From Coprenecus sp964640305 (lineage in GTDB: Bacteria > Bacteroidota > Bacteroidia > Bacteroidales > UBA932), in NCBI GenBank assembly GCA_964640305.1, contig CAZXFF010000014.1, positions 1-44,535 on the forward strand: a stretch of 44,535 nt of DNA, read 5' to 3'. Position numbers and translations under genes: made by a program. Every line of letters begins with the position of its first letter. Position 1 is the first letter of the stretch. Below, one piece after another: positions 34,807 through 44,165 of this stretch. The notes under the pieces are model-generated. The model worked only from the letters and a program-made list of their open reading frames with translations. It did not search any database and was not told where the DNA came from.

Positions 34807-36639
34807 TTACAATAATTCGTTTACCGCATCTACTACATCCTTGACTATGAATGGCTGTCCCTGGACTTTATTCAGCTGGTAATAGTGGAATTTCTGGTGC
34901 TTAGCCCGCAGATAGTCGGCAAACTGACCGGAGTTCAACTCGCAGACGATAATCTTGCGGAATCGGGAGAATACTTCTTCTGTATTGAGGGGAAGAGGAT
35001 TTATATAGTCGAAATGAGCAAGCGAAACGCTCTTCCCGGCCTTATGGAACTCTTTCACGGCCGTATAGAGATGTCCGAACGTTCCACCCCATCCGACGAT
35101 AAGGACTTCACCGCTTTCTTCACCTATTACCTTAAGTGGAGGTATGCAACGAGCCGTCCTGGCAACTTTTTCTGCCCTGTCGTTAACCATCTTCTGATGA
35201 TTCTGCGGATCGGAAGAGATTACACCCTCAGGTGTTTTTTCAAGACCGCCGACCCTATGCTCAAGACCAGGCGTGCCAGGCAATGCCCATTTTCTCACAA
35301 AGGTCTCCGGATCCCTGTAGAACGGATAGAACTTGCCTTCGCATTCCTTTATTACAGGCGGATGTATCTCCGGAAGATCCTTCATTGAAGGTATTTTCCA
35401 TGGTTCAGAGCCATTGCCGAGGAAGCCTTCGGTAAGGAGAATCACAGGCATCATATGTTCCATAGCGAATTTTCCTGCATAAAACGCCTTTTCAAAGCAG
35501 TCGGAAGGAGAGTGCGCTGCAATCACCATAATAGGGCATTCCCCGTTTCGTCCGTAGAGCGCCTGATTAAGGTCTGTCTGCTCGGTTTTGGTGGGGATAC
35601 CTGTAGACGGACCGCTTCGCTGTACATCCACTATCACAAGCGGGAGTTCGGTAATCATAGCCAGACCCAATGCTTCTGACTTCAGGGAAAGGCCGGGTCC
35701 GGAAGTAGTGGTAACGGCAAAGTTACCGGCATATGCCGCACCGATTGCCGTACAGATTCCGGCTATTTCATCCTCGCACTGAAGCGTCTTCGCACCAAGG
35801 CTCTTGTGGATTGCGAGTTCTTCCAGAATGGCAGTAGCCGGTGTGATTGGATAGGAACCGCAGAACAAAGGCACGCCTGATTTCTCTGAAGCTGCCAGCA
35901 GGCCCCATGCAGTAGCCTGGTTTCCGTTGATGTTCCTGTATGTTCCCTTTTCCTGCTTGGCAGGCTGCACATAATATGTGTTGGCAATGGCATGTATATT
36001 GGAAGCATAATTGAACCCGTCCTTCAAAACCTTCTTGTTGGTTTCGATAAGAGCGGGTTTCTTCTTGAATTTCTTTTCAAGATATGCAAATGTATGATCA
36101 AGTTCCTTATTGAACATGAAGAAACACATTCCCAAAGTGAACATGTTCTTGCACCTTACAATAGATTTGACATCAAGACCACTGTCCTTAAGACTTTCCT
36201 TGGTAAGTGTCGTGATTGGAGACACCACTATATTCCTGTCTTCAATGCCGAGTTCCTCTATCGGGTTCATTGTCTTGAAGCCGGCCTTCTGTATTCCCTT
36301 CTCGTCGAAAGCATCTTCGTCCAGAATGATTGTTGTAGTCGGCTTTGTCCATTTGGCATTTGCCTTGAGGGCAGCCGGATTCATTGCAACGAGCACGTCG
36401 CAGAAGTCTCCTGGAGTATTGATTTCGACAGATCCGATATGTACCTGAAAACCGGACACTCCTGAAACAGTGCCCTGAGGCGCACGGATTTCGGCTGGGA
36501 AATCCGGGAAAGTTGAAATTTCATTACCGAACAGAGCCGAAGAGTCGGCAAACAATGTTCCGGTAAGCTGCATCCCGTCACCGGAATCTCCGGCAAAACG
36601 GATAACCACGTCATCTATGTCAATAACTTTGTGCTGCAT
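34807..36639 (-). CDS. korA: 2-oxoacid:ferredoxin oxidoreductase, gamma-alpha fusion subunit
   Basis: The 610-residue protein fuses an N-terminal gamma domain (about 1-190, VIRFAGDSGDGMQLTG) to the pyrimidine-binding alpha domain (from about 215, NINGNQATAWGLLAASE; SGPGLSLKSEALGLA) and a C-terminal transketolase-like domain. This is the KorA/OorA-type two-subunit layout. QRSGPSTGIPTKTEQ is typical for 2-oxoglutarate enzymes, but 2-oxoacid range is not provable here. It is first in the korAB unit. Confidence 0.93.
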   Translation of the reverse strand: MQHKVIDIDDVVIRFAGDSGDGMQLTGTLFADSSALFGNEISTFPDFPAEIRAPQGTVSGVSGFQVHIGSVEINTPGDFCDVLVAMNPAALKANAKWTKPTTTIILDEDAFDEKGIQKAGFKTMNPIEELGIEDRNIVVSPITTLTKESLKDSGLDVKSIVRCKNMFTLGMCFFMFNKELDHTFAYLEKKFKKKPALIETNKKVLKDGFNYASNIHAIANTYYVQPAKQEKGTYRNINGNQATAWGLLAASEKSGVPLFCGSYPITPATAILEELAIHKSLGAKTLQCEDEIAGICTAIGAAYAGNFAVTTTSGPGLSLKSEALGLAMITELPLVIVDVQRSGPSTGIPTKTEQTDLNQALYGRNGECPIMVIAAHSPSDCFEKAFYAGKFAMEHMMPVILLTEGFLGNGSEPWKIPSMKDLPEIHPPVIKECEGKFYPFYRDPETFVRKWALPGTPGLEHRVGGLEKTPEGVISSDPQNHQKMVNDRAEKVARTARCIPPLKVIGEESGEVLIVGWGGTFGHLYTAVKEFHKAGKSVSLAHFDYINPLPLNTEEVFSRFRKIIVCELNSGQFADYLRAKHQKFHYYQLNKVQGQPFIVKDVVDAVNELL

Positions 36640-36664
36640 GATTCTTAAGGGTTCTTATTTTTCA

Positions 36665-36672
36665 CAAATGTA
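36665..36672 (-). promoter_or_regulatory. -7 element for korAB
   Basis: The minus strand reads TACATTTG (TAnnTTTG), 25 bp upstream of the korA start codon. Confidence 0.5.
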
Positions 36673-36740
36673 ATTATATTTCTTGAACTTCGGAATTATT
36701 TTCAAAATATTTCTGTCTCTTCTATCAAACCATAAGCCGG

Positions 36741-36772
36741 CAAATAAAAAACCGGACATCTCTGCCCGGTTT
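36741..36772 (-). terminator. Intrinsic terminator of the bamA-ompH run
   Basis: AAACCGG and CCGGTTT pair across a 10-nt loop, 27 bp past the ompH stop, followed on the minus strand by a run of T. Confidence 0.8.
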
Positions 36773-36798
36773 ATGTTTCTCCTTGACTTCACCGACCA

Positions 36799-37347
36799 CT
36801 ACATTCCTGTTCCTTGCTGAGGGAGTTTCTTGTCTGCACGGATTTTCAGCTCGGCCTTCACCTGGGCAGTAATATCCTGACTGAGTGTTTCACTGTAATA
36901 GGGAACGGATCCCATGGAAATATCAAAAACATAGATGAGTCCGTTGGCTTTTGCTACTTTAGCAACAGCCTCATTGGCTTTCTTCTGTATAGGCGCGATC
37001 AGCTGCTGCTGCATTGCCTGCATATCATTCTGTGCTGTTGCCTGATACTGCTGCAATCTTGCCTCGATATCGCGGATCTCCTGTTCCTTTGCCTGCAGGA
37101 CAGCAGGTGACCAATTTGCCCCCATCTGCTGGTAGGTATTGATTTTTTCCTGGTATTCTGTAGCCATCGCCTGGTAAGTATCCTGGATTTCCTTATTGTA
37201 CTTGTCCAACTGTACTCTTGCAGAATCCATTTCATCCATGAGGAATACGACCTCCTGCATGTTAATATGTCCGAATTTCAAATCCTGTGCTGATGCAATG
37301 CCCAGCGACGCCACGACGCTTAAGATTGTCAAAAATGCTTTTTTCAT
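36799..37347 (-). CDS. OmpH/Skp-family periplasmic chaperone
   Basis: The 182-residue product has a signal peptide (MKKAFLTILSVVASLGIASAQ) and the Skp layout: a short beta part (FGHINMQEVVFLM), a long coiled coil rich in Gln, Glu and Lys (about 40-125), and a return strand (GLIYVFDISMGSVPYYS). Skp proteins hold unfolded outer-membrane proteins on the way to BamA, whose gene lies just upstream. A TAnnTTTG element ahead of it suggests it also has its own promoter. Confidence 0.9.
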   Translation of the reverse strand: MKKAFLTILSVVASLGIASAQDLKFGHINMQEVVFLMDEMDSARVQLDKYNKEIQDTYQAMATEYQEKINTYQQMGANWSPAVLQAKEQEIRDIEARLQQYQATAQNDMQAMQQQLIAPIQKKANEAVAKVAKANGLIYVFDISMGSVPYYSETLSQDITAQVKAELKIRADKKLPQQGTGM

Positions 37348-37392
37348 ACTGTTTTATTATCTATTGTAAATTATTTCACATTCAAATCCCTG

Positions 37393-37400
37393 CAAATGTA
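37393..37400 (-). promoter_or_regulatory. -7 element upstream of the Skp-like gene
   Basis: The minus strand reads TACATTTG (TAnnTTTG) in the 69-bp gap between bamA and the ompH gene, 45 bp before its start codon. Confidence 0.45.
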
Positions 37401-37416
37401 ACAATAATTTGCATTC

Positions 37417-39933
37417 CTAGAACTGCTGGCCTATGACAAAATGGAAATTGGAACCTCCTCTGTCCTTATTGAGCACCGGATCAAATCCCCATCCCCAGTC
37501 AACACCCAACAATCCGATCATAGGCAGGAATACCCTCAGACCGACTCCGGCAGAACGCTTGATCTCAAACGGGTTGAAATCCTGTATGTTTTCCCAACAG
37601 TTTCCGGCTTCGAGGAACACAAGGGCATATATTGTAGACGACGGCTGCAATACCACAGGATACCTCAGTTCAAGTGTGAATTTGTCATAGACATGTCCTA
37701 CATAAACCCCCTCATCATTTATAGGGGTCAGGGAATAATTGGAATAACCGCGGAGTGCTATTATCTCTGAACCATAGGTGTTGTATCCGGACATTCCGTC
37801 CCCTCCCACCTGATATCCTTCAAAAGGAGAGTAGCCGAGATTCTTGTTGTAGTAGCCGAGATAGCCGAACTGGGCTCTGGTCATCAGCACCAGATCCCCT
37901 ACTAGGCGGAGATAAAGCGACCCCTTGAATGTCCACTTGTGATATTCTATCCAGCGGTACCTGTCCTGATCACTCATATTGATATAGTCGGTGTTCTTGT
38001 CACGGAACAATGAGTATGGCGGTGTGAGCTGTAACGACACCAGGAAATCAGATCCCTGACGCGGGTAAAGAGCCTGGTCAGTAGAGTTTCTTGCCAGTGA
38101 TATCTTGTAGCTTATATTATGGGACTGGCCGGTATCGAAGAGGAAGTTATATCCCCAGTTATGCAGATTGTATGTCTGCCAGCTCAATTCGTGATATAAA
38201 ACGAAATAGTTGTCCGGCCACTTAAGCCTGCTGCCTACCGCTGTCGCCAGACCGAACACCTCGAAATACTCGTCCGTATTCTGGTAAAAATAATATGAGT
38301 TTGTCTGCCTTGAATAATATCCTGTGAAATTGAAGGATGTAGGCTTTTTCCCGAAGAGCCACGGTTCTGTAAAACTGAGTGAACCTGACGTATAGTATGT
38401 TCCGTTGGTCTGGAAACGCAATGAGAGCGACTGGGCGTCTCCCAATGGAACGGGCCTCCAGGCTTCTTTCTTGAACAGACGTTTTATGGAGAAATTGTTG
38501 AAGCTTACACCGACAGTACCCACAAAAGAATATCCACCCCATCCTCCGGACAGTTCAAACTGTGAATTGGGCTTTTCCGCCACATTATAGGTAATATCCA
38601 CAGTATTGTTAAGCTGATTGGGAATTACGGAATATCCCCGCGTGTGGTCCAAAGCCTGTTCCTGATCAAAATTGCCCATCGACGCAATTTCCCTGAGCGA
38701 ACGCTCCAGCATGCTCTGGCTGTAAAGATACCCCGGTTTTGTGAATACCTGACGCCTTACCACCTTTTCGTTCGTTATAGTATTCCCGCTGATGATTATC
38801 TTGTTGAAAGTTGCAGGTTTGCCTTCCACCATCCTCATTTCCACATCCACAGAGTCTCCTACGATATTTGTTTCTACCGGAATGACATTGAAGAATATGT
38901 ATCCCTGGTCGGCGTACAGTGTCCTTACATCCATAAACTGTTTCTTGGGGTCACCGTTAAGCCTCTTCTGCATATTCACCACGTCGTACACATCCCCCTT
39001 CTTGATCTGGAGTATGGAGTTAAGCTGTTCAGCCGTGTACAAAGAGTTTCCCGTCCATGTTATGTTCCTGAAGAAATACTGTTTCCCCTCATCTATCACA
39101 AAATGGATACCCAGACGGTCTTCCTCTATATAATATATGGAGTCCTTGACTATCCTGGCATCCCTGTAACCGACTTCGTTAAAAGCCGTTATCATGGATT
39201 TCTTGTCGTTTTCGTATTCCTTTTCATTGAATTTCTTGCTCTTGATGATATTCTGTAGACGCATATCCCTGGTCTTAGCCATTGAGCTGACAAGCTTGGA
39301 TTCCTTAACGTGGTCATTACCCTCGAATGTTATCAGCTTGATCTTGACCTTTGATTTCTTATCGACTGAAAACGTCACCCGCACCGCATTCTTTATTATG
39401 GTATCGGTCTCCTGGATAACATTGACTTCTGCGTTGATGAACCCCTTCTCCTTGTAATAGTTCTTGATAATGCCTACTGACGAACGGATGGTATAATCCG
39501 ACAAGGGCACACCGTTCCTAAGGCTCAAACGGTCCCTCAGATCACTCTGCTCCGAGTTCTTCACTCCCTGGAAGTTCCATCGTGAAACTCTGGGACGCTC
39601 CTGGAGTCTTAGCACAAGATAAACCGTATCCCTCATGGACGACAGACTGTCTATTTCCAGCGAGACTGTGGAGAAATACCTCTGGGCCCATATTTTGTCT
39701 ACAACAGCAGAAGTGGCTTCACTCGGTATCTCGATCTCCATTCCTTCCCTGATTCCGGTCAGAGCTATGATCTGCTGTGTCCCAAGGTACTTGACACCAT
39801 CCACCCTTAAGCCTCCTACCACATATTTTCTGGGATGCTCATAATCCACCTGCACGTTTACCTGCTGGGCTTGCGCCACAAAGGGAATTATGAACAGGAT
39901 AAGGAAAAACGGAAGAAAAACTCTACTCTTCAT
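37417..39933 (-). CDS. bamA: Outer-membrane protein assembly factor BamA
   Basis: With the start at 39933 the protein has 838 residues and a clear signal peptide (MKSRVFLPFFLILFIIPFVAQA). Five POTRA-like repeats (about 35-420) precede a C-terminal 16-strand Omp85 barrel. The barrel contains GGDGMSGYNTYGSEIIALRGY, which covers the loop region around the conserved RGY, and the protein ends in an aromatic residue (FVIGQQF) as required for barrel insertion. It folds other outer-membrane proteins. The longer frame to 40083 lies inside uppS and is hydrophilic, so I reject it. It overlaps the uppS stop by 11 bp. Confidence 0.95.
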   Translation of the reverse strand: MKSRVFLPFFLILFIIPFVAQAQQVNVQVDYEHPRKYVVGGLRVDGVKYLGTQQIIALTGIREGMEIEIPSEATSAVVDKIWAQRYFSTVSLEIDSLSSMRDTVYLVLRLQERPRVSRWNFQGVKNSEQSDLRDRLSLRNGVPLSDYTIRSSVGIIKNYYKEKGFINAEVNVIQETDTIIKNAVRVTFSVDKKSKVKIKLITFEGNDHVKESKLVSSMAKTRDMRLQNIIKSKKFNEKEYENDKKSMITAFNEVGYRDARIVKDSIYYIEEDRLGIHFVIDEGKQYFFRNITWTGNSLYTAEQLNSILQIKKGDVYDVVNMQKRLNGDPKKQFMDVRTLYADQGYIFFNVIPVETNIVGDSVDVEMRMVEGKPATFNKIIISGNTITNEKVVRRQVFTKPGYLYSQSMLERSLREIASMGNFDQEQALDHTRGYSVIPNQLNNTVDITYNVAEKPNSQFELSGGWGGYSFVGTVGVSFNNFSIKRLFKKEAWRPVPLGDAQSLSLRFQTNGTYYTSGSLSFTEPWLFGKKPTSFNFTGYYSRQTNSYYFYQNTDEYFEVFGLATAVGSRLKWPDNYFVLYHELSWQTYNLHNWGYNFLFDTGQSHNISYKISLARNSTDQALYPRQGSDFLVSLQLTPPYSLFRDKNTDYINMSDQDRYRWIEYHKWTFKGSLYLRLVGDLVLMTRAQFGYLGYYNKNLGYSPFEGYQVGGDGMSGYNTYGSEIIALRGYSNYSLTPINDEGVYVGHVYDKFTLELRYPVVLQPSSTIYALVFLEAGNCWENIQDFNPFEIKRSAGVGLRVFLPMIGLLGVDWGWGFDPVLNKDRGGSNFHFVIGQQF

Positions 39934-40657
39934 CTGTCTCTTGTTTATCTTTTGTTTTGATTTGTTCACTTGTCTGCCCGAACCGTCTCTCCCTGGCAGC
40001 ATACGCATCCAGGGCAGCCTTGAACTCCCTCTTGCGGAAATCAGGCCACAAGGTATCGGTAAAATAAAACTCCGTATAGGCACACTGCCACAGCATATAG
40101 TTGCTTATACGCTGTTCACCGCTGGTCCGGATCAACAAATCCGGATCAGGAATGCCTGCCGTAGCCAGATACGATGCGAAATCTTTCCTGTCTGTTCCAG
40201 CCTCTGCAAATCTTTCCGCTGCCTGCCTGATATCCCAGCGTCCGCTGTAACTCAAAAAGACAACGAGGTGAAGACCTGTATTCGCAGCTGTCTCTGCCAT
40301 TGCCTCATCGATGTCGGCAAGCAGTTCTCCGGACAGGACAGACCTGTCTCCGATTACGGAAAATCTGATATTGTTCTTGCGGAATACCGGCCTCTCGTTC
40401 AGGATGGACTTGGCCATGAGGGTCATCAGGGATGATACCTCTTCTATCGGACGGTTCCAGTTCTCCTCTGAAAATGCAAAAATACTCAACACCTCTATAC
40501 CTGCTTCAACGGCAAATTCGGTGCAAGCCCGCACACTCTCCACTCCTTCATAATGGCCGGAAACCCGTTCCTTTCCGCGCAGTCTTGCCCATCTCCCGTT
40601 ACCGTCCATTATAATGGATACATGCCTGGGTACTACAGTATTGTGATTCATTTTCAT
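39923..40657 (-). CDS. uppS: Isoprenyl (undecaprenyl) diphosphate synthase
   Basis: The cis-prenyltransferase has 244 residues from the start at 40657. IIMDGNGRWA carries the catalytic Asp18. YEGVESVRACTEFAVEAGI, FSEENWNRP and DPDLLIRTSGEQRISNYMLWQ with the C-terminal diphosphate-binding residues are in order. It makes the lipid carrier for peptidoglycan and surface glycans. It starts 4 bp after the nadK stop and overlaps bamA. Confidence 0.95.
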   Translation of the reverse strand: MKMNHNTVVPRHVSIIMDGNGRWARLRGKERVSGHYEGVESVRACTEFAVEAGIEVLSIFAFSEENWNRPIEEVSSLMTLMAKSILNERPVFRKNNIRFSVIGDRSVLSGELLADIDEAMAETAANTGLHLVVFLSYSGRWDIRQAAERFAEAGTDRKDFASYLATAGIPDPDLLIRTSGEQRISNYMLWQCAYTEFYFTDTLWPDFRKREFKAALDAYAARERRFGQTSEQIKTKDKQETDEE

Positions 40658-40661
40658 TCGG

Positions 40662-41561
40662 TTAAATGTTAGTATGTCTGTCATTGCGCCTGTCTTCTCC
40701 CCAAAGAAGTTTTTCATTGAGTGCCCGCATGAAATCCTCTTTGGCAAATGAAACGCATGCTATACGGAAATCCGCTTTGCTGATTCTGATAATCTGTCCC
40801 TCACCGATAGCCACCGGGCGGTTGTCAGCTGAGAGAAGAGTGGCTTGTCCGTCTGAACGCATTTTTACCTCAACAATTGTGCCATCTGGAATGACCAATG
40901 GACGTACGTTCAGATTGTGTGGAGCCACAGGTGCTATTACAAATACTGAAGAATCAGGCACTACGACTGGTCCACCTATGCTCAGGGAATACGCCGTAGA
41001 CCCTGTAGGCGTAGCTACCAGCAAACCGTCCGCCCAATAAGTGGGAATCCCCATGCCGTCCAGCATCACGTCAATACCGACCATATTGGGGCCTGATCTC
41101 TGTATTGCAACCTCGTTAAGTGCGTATGGGAAAAAATCCTCCGGCAATCCTGCACAGGAAATCTTAAGCAAAGTACGGTATTTGACCGTATACCTGCCTT
41201 CCAGCATCCTGTCGACAATACTGCAACCGGCATCCTCGCTCCCTGCCGAAGCGAGGAAACCAAGTCTTCCGAAATTGATACCGGCAACCGGTATTCCGGA
41301 ATCTCGAACCACTGTCAGGGATCCGAGGAATGTCCCGTCCCCTCCCAATGTAAGAAGTGCATCGACACCGTCCGGCAAATCCTCAGATGAAGAAAAGACT
41401 GCAACCGGTTCCGGACATTTCATGCCTGCCCTTACCACACAATCGTGCAGATCAGAATAGAAAGAGACATCTACGCCTCTGGAGCACAAATGGTTCAGAA
41501 GCCTGCCTATCCCTTTCATGGCTGACTCGCCGAAATTACGGCCGTATAAAGCAAAATGCAT
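40662..41561 (-). CDS. nadK: NAD kinase
   Basis: The 299-residue protein phosphorylates NAD to NADP. The GGDGT motif is at residues 73-77 (LTLGGDGTFLGS), followed by GINFGRLGFLA, the NE motif in YALNEVAI and TPTGSTAYSLSIGGP. Length is normal. It is first in the nadK-uppS-bamA run, divergent from pdxJ. Confidence 0.95.
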   Translation of the reverse strand: MHFALYGRNFGESAMKGIGRLLNHLCSRGVDVSFYSDLHDCVVRAGMKCPEPVAVFSSSEDLPDGVDALLTLGGDGTFLGSLTVVRDSGIPVAGINFGRLGFLASAGSEDAGCSIVDRMLEGRYTVKYRTLLKISCAGLPEDFFPYALNEVAIQRSGPNMVGIDVMLDGMGIPTYWADGLLVATPTGSTAYSLSIGGPVVVPDSSVFVIAPVAPHNLNVRPLVIPDGTIVEVKMRSDGQATLLSADNRPVAIGEGQIIRISKADFRIACVSFAKEDFMRALNEKLLWGEDRRNDRHTNI

Positions 41562-41620
41562 TCCTTTACAATTATCGAAATATAATCTGCAAATATTGTG
41601 ATTTTATTTTGATATTAGTT

Positions 41621-41628
41621 TATTTTTG
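41621..41628 (+). promoter_or_regulatory. -7 element for pdxJ
   Basis: TATTTTTG matches TAnnTTTG, 19 bp before the pdxJ ATG, in the AT-rich 86-bp gap shared with nadK. A degenerate ATTG lies 22 bp upstream. Confidence 0.5.
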
Positions 41629-41647
41629 CAAAAAAATATCTTTACCC

Positions 41648-42370
41648 ATGACCAGACTAAGCGTAAATATCAACAAATTCGCCACCCTAAGAAATGCCAG
41701 AGGCGGCAATATGCCAGACGTACTTAAAGCTGCACTGGACTGTGAAAAGTTCGGTGCTGAAGGAATAACTGTCCATCCCCGCCCGGACGAGAGGCACATC
41801 AGATACAAGGATGTCCTGGATCTGAAACCGATACTCAGTACAGAATTCAACATTGAAGGGAACCCGATTCATTCATTTTGTGAACTTGTGCTCAAAGTGC
41901 TGCCTGCCCAGGTAACACTTGTTCCAGACGCTGCAGATGTTCTGACATCCAACGCAGGATGGGATACTGTACGGAATTCGGAATTCCTTAAAAACACCTG
42001 CAGGATGTTCCATGACGCAGGCATACGGACATCAATTTTCATTGACCCGGATCCTGAAATGATCCGGAGAGCTGCCGACACAGGTTGCGACAGGGTTGAG
42101 CTGTACACTGAAGCTTATGCCAGAATGTACCCTGAAAGCAGGGAACAGGCCATCGAAAAATATGTCATCGCAGCTGAAACGGCAAAAGAGTGCGGACTCG
42201 GACTTAATGCAGGACATGATCTCAATCTCGAGAACCTCAGATATTTCATACATACCATACCTTATATTGACGAAGTATCCATAGGGCATGCCCTGATCTG
42301 CGATGCCCTGTATTACGGTCTGGAAAATACGATCGGCATGTATTTGCGTGAAATTAGTAATGCACGATAA
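41648..42370 (+). CDS. pdxJ: Pyridoxine 5'-phosphate synthase
   Basis: From ATG 41648 the product has 240 residues (MTRLSVNINKFATLRNARGG). It condenses aminoacetone phosphate with deoxyxylulose phosphate in vitamin B6 synthesis. GITVHPRPDERHIRYKDV, FNIEGNP, CRMFHDAGIRTSIFIDPD and LNAGHDLNLENL match the TIM-barrel family. The longer upstream frame to 41357 overlaps nadK and lacks conservation. The ompH paralogue follows 52 bp later. Confidence 0.95.
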   Translation: MTRLSVNINKFATLRNARGGNMPDVLKAALDCEKFGAEGITVHPRPDERHIRYKDVLDLKPILSTEFNIEGNPIHSFCELVLKVLPAQVTLVPDAADVLTSNAGWDTVRNSEFLKNTCRMFHDAGIRTSIFIDPDPEMIRRAADTGCDRVELYTEAYARMYPESREQAIEKYVIAAETAKECGLGLNAGHDLNLENLRYFIHTIPYIDEVSIGHALICDALYYGLENTIGMYLREISNAR

Positions 42371-42380
42371 TTTTTTTATG

Positions 42381-42388
42381 TATATTCG
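42381..42388 (+). promoter_or_regulatory. Possible -7 element for the second OmpH gene
   Basis: TATATTCG differs from TAnnTTTG at one position and lies 34 bp before the ATG at 42423. Confidence 0.3.
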
Positions 42389-42422
42389 CAGATTATTTTA
42401 AAATCAGAAAGAATTTAGTTAT

Positions 42423-43037
42423 ATGAGAAAAGTTAGTCTTATCCTGAGCATCCTGGCTGTAATTGCAGTTGGTGTCCTGTATGTATTGTATTTTACCGGT
42501 AACGGAAACAGTCAGATTGCCGGAGAAACGGGAGACGAAAGTACCGTTACGGCGTCAAAGGGCGATATCGTATATATCCAGCTTGACTCGCTTATCAACC
42601 AATACGATATGTACAATGACCTCAGGACAGAGTTTGAAGGCAAATTGAGCGCTGTGGAAAATGACCTTAACAAAAAAGGCCGCGCTCTGGAAAACGATGT
42701 GCAGAGTTTCAATGAAAAAATGAGCAAAGGATTGCTTACCCGTTCTCAGGCCGAGACAATGGGAAATGACCTTGCCCGCCGCCAGCAGGAACTTCAGTCT
42801 CTCAGCCAGCAGAAACAGATGGAAATGGCAGAAGAAGAAAGTGTCCTGTTCAACAAGGTCATGGATGCCATTACAACCTACATGGCCGAATACAACAAGA
42901 CCAAACAGTATGCACTTATCCTGACAACAAACACTTCTACACAGACAGTAATCAACGGAGACAAAGGACTGAATATTACACAGGAAGTCGTTAACGGTCT
43001 CAACAGCGAATACATCAAGAACAGAAACAGAAAATAA
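42423..43037 (+). CDS. OmpH/Skp-family protein, probably membrane-anchored
   Basis: The 204-residue protein has an N-terminal hydrophobic segment (VSLILSILAVIAVGVLYVLYF) without an evident cleavage site, so it may stay anchored. A short strand (DIVYIQLDSLINQYDMY), a long coiled coil (about 60-145) and a return strand (YALILTTNTST) give the Skp fold. It is a paralogue of the gene at 36799; the two flank nadK-uppS-bamA-pdxJ. Its role is probably chaperoning envelope proteins. The glycosyltransferase starts 2 bp after its stop. Confidence 0.85.
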   Translation: MRKVSLILSILAVIAVGVLYVLYFTGNGNSQIAGETGDESTVTASKGDIVYIQLDSLINQYDMYNDLRTEFEGKLSAVENDLNKKGRALENDVQSFNEKMSKGLLTRSQAETMGNDLARRQQELQSLSQQKQMEMAEEESVLFNKVMDAITTYMAEYNKTKQYALILTTNTSTQTVINGDKGLNITQEVVNGLNSEYIKNRNRK

Positions 43038-43039
43038 AG

Positions 43040-44161
43040 TTGAAAATAGCTATCCTATCATGCTTCCCTCCGTACCGAGGAGGTATATCACAGTTCAATA
43101 CATCCTTGTATAAGGAACTGTCCAAGGAGCATTTGGTAGCTGCATTCAACTTCAAAAGACAATATCCCGAATTCCTTTTCCCGGGGAAGACACAATATAT
43201 CGAAGACGGAAAAGCCGATTTTCCGGAATCGGTCGGGATTCTAGACACTGCAAATCCGTTTTCCTACCCGAAAGCTGCGAAAGCAATATCGGAATGGGAT
43301 GCGGATTTACTTTTAATGAGATACTGGATGCCTTATTTCGCACCGTCCCAGGGATACGTTGCACGGCATGCAGGGAAGAGATGCAAGGTAATATCTATAC
43401 TTGACAATGTCATTCCGCATGAGAGGCATTTTTTCGACAGGCCTCTCACCAAATGGTACCTTGAGGGGAATGACGGGTTCATAGTTTTGTGCAATGCAGT
43501 AGCTGAAGACCTTACAGACATCAAGCCGGATGCCAGATTCATGGTAGCCCCCCATCCCGTATATTCAAATTTCGGGACAAAGATTCCGCGCGGGGAGGCA
43601 ATTTCCGCATTAGGTCTGGATCCGTCAAGAAAGACCCTCCTGTTTTTCGGTCTGATACGGGAATACAAAGGACTCGATCTGCTCATAAGGGCGTTTTCCA
43701 TGCTCGACAGTTCATACCAACTGATTATCGCAGGTGAGACGTACGGATCTTTCGACAGATATGCCGACCTGATTGAAAAATGCCCTGACAAAGAGCATAT
43801 AAAAGTATTCAACCGTTTTATCGGAGATGATGAGGTGTACCTGTACTTCAGTGCGGCAGACCTCTGTGTACTCCCATACCGATCAGCCACGCAAAGCGGT
43901 ATAAGTTCGATAGCATATCATTTCGATCTGCCTATGGTGACCACTGCCGTAGGTGGCCTGAAAGAAATGATAGGCGACACCGGAACCGGTATGATTGCCG
44001 AAAGCATATCGGCAGAATCGGTAAGGGACGCTATCTGCGGATACTTTTCGGCTATCCGGGATGACAATCCTTTTATAAGAAACATACAGCAGGAGAAGAA
44101 ACGTCTCTCATGGGAGACATTCTGCTCCAACCTGCTTCGTTTTTACAATACATTACCATAA
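43040..44161 (+). CDS. Glycosyltransferase family 4 protein
   Basis: The 373-residue product starts at a TTG codon directly after the preceding stop, encoding MKIAILSCFPPYRGGISQF, the usual GT-B N-terminus. The C-terminal nucleotide-sugar domain has FFGLIREYKGLDLLIRAFSML, a YFSAADLCVLPYRSATQSG motif and VTTAVGGLKEMI. It probably adds a sugar to a surface glycan or lipid; donor and acceptor are unknown. It is 4 bp ahead of the second purC. Confidence 0.9.
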   Translation: MKIAILSCFPPYRGGISQFNTSLYKELSKEHLVAAFNFKRQYPEFLFPGKTQYIEDGKADFPESVGILDTANPFSYPKAAKAISEWDADLLLMRYWMPYFAPSQGYVARHAGKRCKVISILDNVIPHERHFFDRPLTKWYLEGNDGFIVLCNAVAEDLTDIKPDARFMVAPHPVYSNFGTKIPRGEAISALGLDPSRKTLLFFGLIREYKGLDLLIRAFSMLDSSYQLIIAGETYGSFDRYADLIEKCPDKEHIKVFNRFIGDDEVYLYFSAADLCVLPYRSATQSGISSIAYHFDLPMVTTAVGGLKEMIGDTGTGMIAESISAESVRDAICGYFSAIRDDNPFIRNIQQEKKRLSWETFCSNLLRFYNTLP

Positions 44162-44165
44162 TACC

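Noticed and set aside
39934..40083. N-terminal extension of bamA
   Set aside because: It lies inside uppS and precedes a perfect signal peptide starting at 39933.
41357..41647. Upstream extension of pdxJ
   Set aside because: It overlaps nadK antisense and crosses the divergent promoter region; the conserved start is at 41648.
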